29,310 bases of DNA from Acidimicrobium sp. UBA3029. GTDB lineage: Bacteria; Actinomycetota; Acidimicrobiia; Acidimicrobiales; Ilumatobacteraceae. Shown here piece by piece: positions 1-6,595 of the stretch. The DNA lies in NCBI GenBank assembly GCA_002367695.1, contig DFDK01000020.1:1-29310 (forward strand), written 5' to 3'. Below the pieces are notes generated by a model. It ran no database searches, was not told the DNA's origin, and saw only the letters and a list, made by a program, of their open reading frames with translations. A program made the position numbers and the translations under genes. Every line of letters starts with the position of its first letter. Position 1 is the first letter of the stretch.

Positions 1-402
1 CAGTACGCAAAAAATACTTCGGCAACGACTTATGCGAGCGCAATTCTCGCCACCTCCCACTATCGACGCGCGGTCGCGCAATGGTGGGCAGATGGTTGGG
101 ACATTCTCGTTACTCCAACAGTAAGTCGTGTGCCACTCAAGGTTGGGCAGTTTGCCAATGATCCAAAAGATCCAATGAAACCAATGAAAGTTGCTGGCGA
201 CTTCGTTGCGTTTACTGCCGCATTTAATACGAGTGGTCAACCAGCAATCAGTTTGCCGTTGCATTGGACACCCGAAGGAGTTCCGATTGGAATTCAGTTA
301 GTGGCCGCCTATGGCCGTGAAGACATTTTGTTGCGCCTCGCCGCGCAACTCGAAGTTGCTCTGCCCTGGGCACATCGGCGACCTGCAATGAAAGATCTCT
401 AA
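1..402 (+). CDS. Amidase signature family protein, C-terminal fragment
   Basis: The reading frame is open from the first base of the window, so this is the 3' end of a longer gene whose start and catalytic Ser-Ser-Lys region lie upstream. The visible 133 residues carry the usual end of an amidase: an ILVTPT strand, then FTAAFNTSGQPAISLPL, then GVPIGIQLVAAYGREDILLRLAAQLE. This family hydrolyses amides (GatA, aryl amidases, cyclic-dimer hydrolases). The substrate cannot be told from this part. A role as GatA is possible, because tRNA-Gln and gltX are next door, but the gene is on the opposite strand and the tail does not decide it. The family call is firm; the specific function is open. Confidence 0.85.
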   Translation, partial: QYAKNTSATTYASAILATSHYRRAVAQWWADGWDILVTPTVSRVPLKVGQFANDPKDPMKPMKVAGDFVAFTAAFNTSGQPAISLPLHWTPEGVPIGIQLVAAYGREDILLRLAAQLEVALPWAHRRPAMKDL

Positions 403-434
403 CTACTCAATTGTTCTGGCGATACTGCAGTGAG

Positions 435-507
435 CAGCCCCAACGGGATTCGAACCCGTGCCGCCACCTTGAGAGGGTGATGTCCTAGGCCACTAGACGA
501 TGGGGCC
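435..507 (-). tRNA. tRNA-Glu (anticodon CUC)
   Basis: The minus strand folds into a complete cloverleaf of 73 nt. The acceptor stem GGCCCCA pairs with TGGGGCT, with one G-U pair. The anticodon stem TCACC/GGTGG encloses the loop CTCTCAA, giving anticodon CTC. The T-loop GGTTCGAATCC is canonical. CCA is not encoded. It lies downstream of tRNA-Gln on the same strand, and both probably belong to the transcript that starts with gltX, the enzyme that charges them. Confidence 0.95.
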
Positions 508-573
508 AAGTAGCAATGCAAGGCTATCGCGACAAAAAGCAACGCAAAGCAGGCGCTTCAGCAGCGTGATGCG

Positions 574-645
574 TTGGGGAGCAAGGAATCGAACCCTGAA
601 TAACAGAACCAGAATCTGCTGTGTTGCCAGTTACACCACTCCCCA
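574..645 (-). tRNA. tRNA-Gln (anticodon CUG)
   Basis: The minus strand gives a 72-nt cloverleaf. The acceptor stem TGGGGAG pairs with CTCCCCA and the discriminator is A. The anticodon stem GCAGA/TCTGT encloses the loop TTCTGGT, so the anticodon is CTG. The T-loop GGTTCGATTCC is canonical, and CCA is not encoded. The T1-A72 first pair is typical of bacterial tRNA-Gln that is first charged with Glu and then amidated by GatCAB, so the neighbouring gltX may be a non-discriminating GluRS. That last step is inference. Confidence 0.95.
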
Positions 646-689
646 GAGTGACGGCTTAAGGATATCGCCGTACCTAAAATCACCACACA

Positions 690-1307
690 CTATTTGTTCA
701 GGCGCTCCAGATTTGCAAAACCAATGAGATGTGCAACAGCTATCCCGAGCGCTTCGCGCACATGCCGCGACACCTCGCTCGACCCTCGCAATGGAGAAGT
801 GCGGGTGGGAGAAATATACGCAACAAGTCCCAAGTCTTGGGCAATCAATCGCGATCGCAGCGAATGATACGGATCAGTGACGATGAGGACACTGTGCAGC
901 CCACGGTCCTGCATTATGTTGCGTACTCCAATGAGCGACTCTCGCGTGGTTGACCCACTATTTTCTTGCACGATTGATTCGACTGGCACTGCAACACCCA
1001 CTAATCCTTCTATTAAATAGTTTGCCGATGTCTCGGCTTCGGTAAATCTGTCGCCCGGCTGGTTTCCCCCGGTTGTGATAACAAGCGGCGAGAGACCTTC
1101 TTGCCACAGTTCCAATGCATGGTCGAGGCGTGCTCGCAATTGCGGTGATGGTCGGCCGTCGTACTGTGCAACTCCGAGAACAACGATGGCATCAACTGCT
1201 CTTGCTTGATCACTTCGACCAACCCACCACACTTGCGTCAAGTTGATGCATCCGTACATCAACGAGATGATTATTAGTGGACCAACCACTCGCATGAACC
1301 TGCTCAC
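690..1307 (-). CDS. DUF218 / YdcF-like membrane-anchored protein
   Basis: The 205-residue protein has one N-terminal hydrophobic segment (about residues 6-22) followed by a DUF218 domain. The beta-strand AVDAIVVLGVAQYDGRPSPQLRARLDHALELW, the LVITTGGNQPGDRFTEAETSANYL segment and the VLIVTDPYHSLRSRLIA segment are the usual landmarks. Family members (YdcF, SanA, ElyC) are associated with envelope or cofactor biology, but their biochemistry is poorly defined. It starts six bases after the gltX stop, so the two are co-transcribed. The first start is GTG at 1307; an ATG four codons in (1295) is a realistic alternative. The exact function is unknown. Confidence 0.8.
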   Translation of the reverse strand: MSRFMRVVGPLIIISLMYGCINLTQVWWVGRSDQARAVDAIVVLGVAQYDGRPSPQLRARLDHALELWQEGLSPLVITTGGNQPGDRFTEAETSANYLIEGLVGVAVPVESIVQENSGSTTRESLIGVRNIMQDRGLHSVLIVTDPYHSLRSRLIAQDLGLVAYISPTRTSPLRGSSEVSRHVREALGIAVAHLIGFANLERLNK

Positions 1308-1313
1308 AGTTAC

Positions 1314-2729
1314 CTAGCCCTGTGCGCGAGCGAGTGCCGACTTGATGCGACGTAAAGATTCTTCACGGCCAAGCAACTCGATTGGTTCAAATAATGGTGG
1401 TCCCACGCTTCGTCCCGTGATGGCGATGCGCAACGGTCCTTGCAACTTGCCGAGTTTCACGTCGTGCTTCGTCCCTACCGTTTCAACTGCAGTCTTCAGC
1501 GATTCTGCATTCCATTCAACAGTTGCGAACGACGTAGCAATCTCAACCAAAGTTGGTAATGCAAAGTCGGCACTAAAGGCTTTCGTAAAAGCGACATCGT
1601 CAATGGGCGCTTCTGCAAGAAACAGGAAGTCGACAAGGGCGCACACTTCGGCCATCACCACAATGCGTGTTTGAACGAGTGCTGCCATTGCTCTAAATAA
1701 CTCTGGCTTGTACCGTTCGGCAGGCCACGGCGCGGCACTCGAGGTCAGTACTGCTTCTGCTGCGGTAATAAAATCCTCAAGCGGCATCATGCGGATGTAC
1801 TCTCCGTTGAATGACTGCAACTTTTTGACATCGAAGAAAGCTGGCGAATGATTGACGCTTTCAAGCGCAAACTCTTCAACAATCTTTTGCCAAGGCACTA
1901 TCTCTGTATCGCCATGTGGCGCCCACCCAAGCGTCATCAAATAGTTGACCATGGCCTGAGGCAAGATTCCCTCATCGCGATATTGCTCAACAGCAACTTT
2001 GTCGCGCCGCTTCGACAACTTCTTGCGCTGCTCATTAACCAACACAGGAACATGTGCCCACACTGGTGGTGTTACGCCAAGTGCGTCCCACAACATCTGT
2101 TGCTTAGGCGTATTTGGTAAATGCTCTTCGGCGCGTAACACATGTGAAATATTCATCGTGATGTCATCAACTACGTTGGCCAGCAAAAATACTGGTGTTC
2201 CGTTGCCGCGTAGGAGCACAAAATCTTCAATGGTCGAGTTCTCAAATTCCACTTCACCACGCACGGTGTCGTGCACGATGGTTTTTCCGACTGGCACCCT
2301 AAACCGCAGCACGTGCCCTTGACCAGGTGCGAGGTTACGGTCGCGCGAATAACCGTCGTAACCATTAAGACCCGCGGCTTTGGCGCGCTCCTGAATCTGC
2401 TCCGAGGTCAGGTCGCAGTAGTAGGCGTTGCCCGACTCAAACAACTTCTGGGCTGCAGCCACATGCTCAGCGGCATATGTTGACTGAAAATATGGTCCTT
2501 CAAAATGAGGGTCGTTGCTGTCGATGCCTATCCAAGCAAGCGCATCAATAATTCCTTGTGTCCATTGCGGTTCATTGCGTGACTCATCGGTGTCTTCGAT
2601 GCGTAAAACAAATGTGCCGTTATTTTTTAGTGCAAGCAGCCAGTTGTACAAGGCTGTACGCGCGCCGCCCACATGAAAATATCCGGTTGGTGATGGAGCA
2701 AATCGATAACGCGGTGTGGCAGTTGACAT
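1314..2729 (-). CDS. gltX: Glutamyl-tRNA synthetase
   Basis: This class I aminoacyl-tRNA synthetase attaches Glu to tRNA-Glu, and in many bacteria lacking GlnRS also to tRNA-Gln. At 471 aa it has the usual bacterial length. The N-terminus RFAPSPTGYFHVGGARTALYNW contains the HIGH-type signature (HVGG, residues 19-22). The KMSKS-type motif appears as KLSKR at residues 237-241. The VLRIEDTD segment of the active site is intact. It heads a minus-strand unit running through the DUF218 gene to tRNA-Gln and tRNA-Glu. Its ATG lies 58 bp from the divergent DUF2237 gene, so the two share a promoter region. Whether it discriminates against tRNA-Gln was not determined. Confidence 0.97.
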   Translation of the reverse strand: MSTATPRYRFAPSPTGYFHVGGARTALYNWLLALKNNGTFVLRIEDTDESRNEPQWTQGIIDALAWIGIDSNDPHFEGPYFQSTYAAEHVAAAQKLFESGNAYYCDLTSEQIQERAKAAGLNGYDGYSRDRNLAPGQGHVLRFRVPVGKTIVHDTVRGEVEFENSTIEDFVLLRGNGTPVFLLANVVDDITMNISHVLRAEEHLPNTPKQQMLWDALGVTPPVWAHVPVLVNEQRKKLSKRRDKVAVEQYRDEGILPQAMVNYLMTLGWAPHGDTEIVPWQKIVEEFALESVNHSPAFFDVKKLQSFNGEYIRMMPLEDFITAAEAVLTSSAAPWPAERYKPELFRAMAALVQTRIVVMAEVCALVDFLFLAEAPIDDVAFTKAFSADFALPTLVEIATSFATVEWNAESLKTAVETVGTKHDVKLGKLQGPLRIAITGRSVGPPLFEPIELLGREESLRRIKSALARAQG

Positions 2730-2787
2730 CTCTACTCAGGCTATCTCGGCGTGCCGATCTGCGATGAAGTCCACTACCCTTCACCCA

Positions 2788-3165
2788 ATGGCCGACACCA
2801 CTCGCACTAATCAAACCAATGTTTACGGTGAAGCACTCGATAGCTGCTGCACCTCTCCAATGACTGGTTTCTTTCGCACAGGTTGCTGCGAAACAAGTGG
2901 TGACGATGTTGGCGTTCACACTGTGTGCGCCATCATGACAACTGAGTTCTTGGCATTTTCAAAGTCAGCGGGCAACGATCTTTCAACGCCAATGCCTCAA
3001 TACGGTTTTGATGGGCTCAAATCGGGCGACCAGTGGTGTCTGTGCGCGAGCAGGTGGCAAGAGGCTTTCGAGGCTGGTCACGCACCGCGAGTCAATTTGC
3101 GCGCAACACACGTGCGCACACTCGAGTTTGTTGATTTAGCCGATCTAGAAAAATTTGCGATCTAA
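2788..3165 (+). CDS. DUF2237 family protein
   Basis: The protein matches the DUF2237 pattern from end to end: NVYGEALDSC, SPMTGFFRTGCC, DVGVHTVCAIMTTEFLAFS, GNDLSTPMPQYGF, GDQWCLCASRWQEAFEAG, and a C-terminal ATHVRTLEFV segment. Seven cysteines at about residues 20, 21, 33, 34, 47, 84 and 86 suggest metal or thiol chemistry, but I know of no established function. I chose ATG 2788 (125 aa) because the conserved part begins shortly after it. An in-frame ATG at 2764 and one at 2716 inside gltX are longer alternatives; no clear ribosome-binding site separates them. It is transcribed divergently from gltX and ends 26 bp from the convergent gene at 3192. Confidence 0.85.
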   Translation: MADTTRTNQTNVYGEALDSCCTSPMTGFFRTGCCETSGDDVGVHTVCAIMTTEFLAFSKSAGNDLSTPMPQYGFDGLKSGDQWCLCASRWQEAFEAGHAPRVNLRATHVRTLEFVDLADLEKFAI

Positions 3166-3191
3166 CTAACGCGACATTGCGGTAATTGTAA

Positions 3192-3716
3192 TTATGCGCC
3201 GGTAAGCGCGCGCCACGACATTGGCATTGACTTTGTCAATTGGTCGTTTGTCAACTGATATGTGGTTGCCGGCACCATATCTACGAGCAGCCGAATCTCG
3301 GCGTAGTGATGAGTTGCATGGCCGAGCCCACTGAACAAAACACGACGCTTTGCCACCAAATCGGCTGGTGGCGAGTCAAGCAACCATCCCCAAATGGTGA
3401 GCGCAAATGTCAGATCGTGCATCACGGGAGCACGGCCAAACTGTGAAGCCCTGCTCAGCGCAATTGCAATAGTCCCCTGAATCGCATCATCAACTGATTC
3501 TCCTTCTTTGATGCGCACATTTTTACGAACACGACGAGCAAGTGTCAGCACATACCCCTGGTCTGGCCCCTGATTGCCAAGGCTTGTACCGCGCGGTTGG
3601 CGTCCGTCCAACATTCCTGGTCGATCAACTGTCCAGCTGCCAGGCACATGCTCTGGTGACGTGTAGATGCGCGGGTTATTAGTTGGAAGAACTGGGGTGT
3701 GTTTTGGAGCAGCCAT
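3192..3716 (-). CDS. Conserved-looking hypothetical protein downstream of cimA
   Basis: I do not recognise this 174-aa protein. It is soluble, with no signal peptide or membrane segment. The N-terminal 50 residues are rich in Pro and Gly (PGSWTVDRPGMLDGRQPRG) and look like an extended region. The rest should be helical (VLTLARRVRKNVRIKEGESVDDAIQGTIAIALSRASQFGR) and ends with a His-containing stretch, GLGHATHHYAEIRLLVDMV. It begins 12 bp after the cimA stop, so it is very likely on the cimA transcript and under the same isoleucine attenuator. No strong Shine-Dalgarno is visible before the ATG. Clean coding over the full length and operon placement support a real gene. Confidence 0.7.
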   Translation of the reverse strand: MAAPKHTPVLPTNNPRIYTSPEHVPGSWTVDRPGMLDGRQPRGTSLGNQGPDQGYVLTLARRVRKNVRIKEGESVDDAIQGTIAIALSRASQFGRAPVMHDLTFALTIWGWLLDSPPADLVAKRRVLFSGLGHATHHYAEIRLLVDMVPATTYQLTNDQLTKSMPMSWRALTGA

Positions 3717-3728
3717 ACGGCCAAGATC

Positions 3729-5318
3729 CTAGTTGTTGGTCGAGTGCAGCAAGCCGAATACGAGCGACTCTTCGAGCGCGCGCCATGAAGCTTCGATGAT
3801 GTTGGCCGACACGCCAATAGTTGTCCACGTGCGATCGCCGTTTGTTGCATCGATAAGCACTCGTGTTACTGCGCCGGTGGCTGACCCAGAATCAAGGATG
3901 CGTACTTTGTAGTCAGTTAAGTGCACTTTTGAGAGTTGCGGGAAACTCTTTGCAAGTGCAGCACGCAGTGCCGTGTCAATCGCGTTAACCGGGCCATTGC
4001 CCTCTGCGGTAAATACTTCTCGCGCTTCGCCGATCCACACTTTGACAGTTGCTTCGGTAGTGAAATCACCATTGGATGATTCGTCCGTGATCACTCGCAT
4101 CGAATCCACCTTGAAAAAATTCTGTTCCCATCCAGTGGCACGACGCATCAATAATTCAAGCGATGCATCGGCTGCTTCAAAGTGATACCCCTCGTGTTCG
4201 AGGCGCTTCAAGTCATCGATTACTTGGTTCACCGCTGGTCCGTCCATCGCAAGGCCGAGTTCTTCGGCCTTCATCGTGATAGTTGCCCTTCCAGCCATTT
4301 CCGAAACCAAAAATCGTGTTCCATTGCCAACCAACTCGGGCGAAACATGCTCGTATGCATCTTTTACGCGAGCAATTGCCGACACATGAAGACCGGCCTT
4401 GTGTGCAAATGCACCAGAGCCAACGTATGGCGCTTGCGGGTTCAGGGGCCGATTCAAAACTTCTGCCACATAATTACTCACCGCAGTGATTCGATCGAGT
4501 CTGCCGTCTGGCAAGCAGGTGTACCCAAGTTTGAGTTGCAGGTTTGGAATCACCGTGGTCAAGTTGGTGTTACCCGTGCGCTCGCCTAATCCGTTGAGCG
4601 TGCCTTGTACGTGTCTCGCGCCACTATGTACTGCAGCGAGTGAGTTGGCAACCGCGCATCCTGTGTCGTCGTGGCAATGGATACCGATGATGACGTCATT
4701 GCCAACGTGTCGTTGGACCGCTCCAACAATGTCTTGTACTTCAAACGGTAACGACCCACCATTTGTGTCGCACAGCACCAAGTGAGTTGCGCCGCTGATG
4801 ATTGCAGCTTCAAGCGCGCGCATTGAAAACTCTGGGTTGCTCTTGTAGCCGTCAAAAAAATGTTCCATATCAACAAGCACTTGTCGACCAGCACCGTGCA
4901 AATATTTCACCGAGTCACCAATCATGGCTAAGCCCTCGTCGAGTGTTGTCTGCAATGCCTGCTCTACGTGATAGTCCGATGATTTTGCAACGATACATAC
5001 CGCAGGAGTATTCGATTCGATCAAGTTGCGCAGTGTTGGATCATCGTCCACTTTGCCAAGCGGACGCCGAGTCGAACCAAATGCCACCAGTGTTGACGTC
5101 GTCAGTTTTAATTCCTTTTGGGCACGAGCAAAAAACTCGATATCCTTCGGATTCGCGCCTGGCCATCCTCCTTCGATGAAATGCACACCTAGATAATCGA
5201 GCTGCTCAGCAATGCGCAATTTGTCTTCCACGCTTGCCGACACGCCTTCTACCTGCATGCCGTCACGCAGGGTCGTGTCAAATACTTCGACCGATGTGTT
5301 TTTCTGTGCTGCTTTCAT
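3729..5318 (-). CDS. cimA: (R)-citramalate synthase
   Basis: The enzyme condenses pyruvate with acetyl-CoA to citramalate, the first step of the threonine-independent route to 2-oxobutyrate and isoleucine. The catalytic TIM barrel shows DTTLRDG (residues 14-20), the metal-binding HCHDD motif (about 214-218) and GLGERTGN (about 243-250). A C-terminal regulatory (LeuA-dimer) domain follows from about residue 390. The pattern EGGWPGANPKD and the roughly 530-aa length favour citramalate synthase over isopropylmalate or homocitrate synthase, and a separate leuA exists at 19207. I chose ATG 5318 over an upstream in-frame TTG at 5333. A leader ORF with an Ile run and a terminator lie just upstream, consistent with isoleucine control. 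Confidence 0.92.
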   Translation of the reverse strand: MKAAQKNTSVEVFDTTLRDGMQVEGVSASVEDKLRIAEQLDYLGVHFIEGGWPGANPKDIEFFARAQKELKLTTSTLVAFGSTRRPLGKVDDDPTLRNLIESNTPAVCIVAKSSDYHVEQALQTTLDEGLAMIGDSVKYLHGAGRQVLVDMEHFFDGYKSNPEFSMRALEAAIISGATHLVLCDTNGGSLPFEVQDIVGAVQRHVGNDVIIGIHCHDDTGCAVANSLAAVHSGARHVQGTLNGLGERTGNTNLTTVIPNLQLKLGYTCLPDGRLDRITAVSNYVAEVLNRPLNPQAPYVGSGAFAHKAGLHVSAIARVKDAYEHVSPELVGNGTRFLVSEMAGRATITMKAEELGLAMDGPAVNQVIDDLKRLEHEGYHFEAADASLELLMRRATGWEQNFFKVDSMRVITDESSNGDFTTEATVKVWIGEAREVFTAEGNGPVNAIDTALRAALAKSFPQLSKVHLTDYKVRILDSGSATGAVTRVLIDATNGDRTWTTIGVSANIIEASWRALEESLVFGLLHSTNN

Positions 5319-5356
5319 TTTTTCTCTTTTCAAAGTTTTGGATTCTCTCGGGGATT

Positions 5357-5382
5357 AAAAAAGCCGCCCTTAAGGGCGGCTT
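5357..5382 (-). terminator. Attenuator terminator in the cimA leader
   Basis: Positions 5361-5382 form a perfect 22-bp palindrome built on GCCGCCC/GGGCGGC. On the minus strand it runs straight into six T residues. This is a textbook intrinsic terminator, yet it lies about 38 bp upstream of the cimA ATG and after a short Ile-rich ORF. It therefore fits an attenuator better than the end of the distant ilvE gene. Confidence 0.9.
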
Positions 5383-5383
5383 G

Positions 5384-5407
5384 GGCGAACGTCGAAAGAC
5401 GTACGCC
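5384..5407 (-). promoter_or_regulatory. Hairpin between leader-peptide stop and cimA terminator
   Basis: On the minus strand GGCG-t-ACGTC pairs with GACGT-t-CGCC around a TTTC loop: nine pairs and one mismatch. The first G is the last base of the leader stop codon. A ribosome held on the upstream Ile codons would change how this region folds. The CGCCC just beyond the stem could also pair with part of the terminator arm, so it may act in the switch. The exact alternative pairings are not resolved. Confidence 0.65.
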
Positions 5408-5460
5408 TAACTAATAATGATGATCGCAATACTTGTTGAGGCTGCTCCGAAGTAACTCAC
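5407..5460 (-). CDS. Isoleucine-rich leader peptide of cimA
   Basis: The short ORF reads (V/M)SYFGAASTSIAIIIIS-stop, 17 codons. Five of its last seven residues are Ile, coded ATT GCG ATC ATC ATT ATT. The GTG start is preceded by GGAGG at 5463-5467, although the spacing of two bases is short. An in-frame GTG at 5475 and ATG at 5526 would give longer peptides with the same end. The stop codon abuts a hairpin, followed by the intrinsic terminator and then cimA, which makes an isoleucine precursor. The role as a translated sensor of charged tRNA-Ile is inferred from this arrangement, as in known ilv and leu leaders. Confidence 0.75.
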   Translation of the reverse strand: MSYFGAASTSIAIIIIS

Positions 5461-5466
5461 AGCCTC
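5438..5466 (-). promoter_or_regulatory. Hairpin covering the leader ribosome-binding site
   Basis: On the minus strand GAGGCTG (5466-5460) is perfectly complementary to CAGCCTC (5444-5438). The left arm contains most of the GGAGG Shine-Dalgarno and the first base of the GTG start of the leader peptide. It could act as the early pause hairpin of the attenuator, or limit leader translation. Confidence 0.5.
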
Positions 5467-5514
5467 CAGTATCACCCCGTTGCTGATGATTCGCCAACAT
5501 CCCTCAAGAGAGTT

Positions 5515-5607
5515 TGTGGAAAACATTGGGGACAAGGTCCCCAAAGCCATACCCCATCTGTGAATAATGCTGGGGACAAGTCTGTGGATTTCAATGGGGA
5601 TATCCCC
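5515..5607. other. Intergenic cluster of DnaA-box-like 9-mers and GGGG/CCCC inverted repeats
   Basis: The stretch between ilvE and the cimA leader contains TGTGGAAAA (5515), TGTGAATAA (5559) and TGTGGATTT (5583), all in one orientation. Each is close to TGTGGATAA, the complement of the DnaA box TTATCCACA. Interspersed are a perfect 8-bp stem (TTGGGGAC/GTCCCCAA, 5526-5544), a repeated TGGGGACAAG (5527 and 5571) and the palindrome GGGGATATCCCC (5596-5607). The promoter of cimA must also lie about here. A loose candidate on the minus strand is TTGAAA, a 19-bp spacer and CATTAT. The function is unknown. Confidence 0.4.
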
Positions 5608-5629
5608 CTTTTAGTCACACGCTTGTTAT

Positions 5630-6544
5630 TTAGACCAGTTCACACCAGTCGATGTATCGCTCATCTTGGCCACGCACGGCTTTTGCATAGACGGCAGCAA
5701 TTGCCCGCGTCATAGGGCCAGGGCACGGGATCGTGCGCTCATCGACCGAACTTACCGAGCCAACTTCGGCTGCTGTGCCGCACGCAAAGATTTCATCGGC
5801 GATGTATAGATCACTTCGCGCAATGTTGTCGACACGAATGTCGTAGCCCAAATCACGCGCAATGCGCATAACGCTATTTTGGGTAATCCCTTCGAGCGCT
5901 CCAGCCGATGTCGGTGGGGTCAAGATAATTCCGTCGCGCACACAAAAAATATTCTCGCCTGTGCACTCTGCTATCAAGCCATTTGGTGCAAGCATGATTG
6001 CTTCGTCGTATCCGGCCTTAAGTGCTTCTACTTTTGCTAGCGACGAGTTGACATAGTTGCCAACAGTTTTTGCGGCGGGCGGCATCGTGTTGTGATCGTG
6101 ACGTGTCCACGAAGAAATCTTCATCCGGACGCCTTTTTCTACTGCGTCATCGCCCAAATATGCCCCCCATGGCCAGCAAGCAATGGAAATATCAACCTTG
6201 CAGGGCAACGTATTCAATCCCATTTCGCCGTATCCGTAATACGCAAGTGGACGGATGTAGCAGGCTGGCAGTCCAGTCGACTTCACCGTATCTTTTGTTG
6301 CTTGAACAATTTCTTCAACCGAGTACGGCATGTCCATGCCCATGATCTTTGCCGAGTTATAAAAACGCTTGATGTGATCGGTGAGTCGAAAAACGGCTGG
6401 ACCATTCTTCGTCTCGTATGCACGAATGCCCTCAAATACTCCAGTGCCGTAATGCAACGTGTGCGTCAACACGTGTACTTGCGCTTTGTCCCAATCGACA
6501 AGTGTGCCGTTCATCCAGATTTTTGGTGTAGTAGTTATTGGCAT
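5630..6544 (-). CDS. ilvE: Branched-chain amino-acid aminotransferase
   Basis: This PLP fold-type IV enzyme transfers the amino group from glutamate in the last step of Leu, Ile and Val synthesis. The 304-aa length is typical. GVFEGIRAYE lies near the N-terminus, the PLP-binding lysine is in PPAAKTVGNY, and AECTGENIF follows. The C-terminal motif GTAAEVGSVSSVDER matches IlvE rather than D-amino-acid aminotransferase. A good Shine-Dalgarno (AGAGGA) precedes the ATG. It follows leuB by 51 bp on the same strand. A 300-bp leader region then separates it from cimA, so cimA can be controlled independently. Confidence 0.95.
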   Translation of the reverse strand: MPITTTPKIWMNGTLVDWDKAQVHVLTHTLHYGTGVFEGIRAYETKNGPAVFRLTDHIKRFYNSAKIMGMDMPYSVEEIVQATKDTVKSTGLPACYIRPLAYYGYGEMGLNTLPCKVDISIACWPWGAYLGDDAVEKGVRMKISSWTRHDHNTMPPAAKTVGNYVNSSLAKVEALKAGYDEAIMLAPNGLIAECTGENIFCVRDGIILTPPTSAGALEGITQNSVMRIARDLGYDIRVDNIARSDLYIADEIFACGTAAEVGSVSSVDERTIPCPGPMTRAIAAVYAKAVRGQDERYIDWCELV

Positions 6545-6595
6545 GATTTCCTCTTTTGTTATCTGTGTGCTGAACGTCGTTCCAAACTATCGCTC

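Noticed and set aside
500..953. Small plus-strand ORFs over the tRNA genes and the DUF218 gene
   Set aside because: They cross structured tRNA sequence and the antisense of a real gene, with no ribosome site or recognisable domain.
5413..5500. Second short ORF from ATG 5500 in another frame across the same leader
   Set aside because: It has no Ile, Leu or Val run and is simply the shifted frame of the Ile-rich ORF; the amino-acid match to cimA favours the latter.
5407..5526. Longer in-frame leader ORF from ATG 5526 (39 codons) ending with the same Ile run
   Set aside because: No Shine-Dalgarno precedes that ATG, while GGAGG precedes the GTG at 5460. The short version is preferred, but the Ile-rich end is the same.
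5515..5607. Chromosomal replication origin
   Set aside because: DnaA-box-like 9-mers are present, but dnaA, dnaN, gyrB or recF are not nearby and there is no AT-rich unwinding stretch.
5461..5630. T-box riboswitch before cimA
   Set aside because: No T-box consensus or specifier stem could be seen; a leader peptide explains the Ile codons better.
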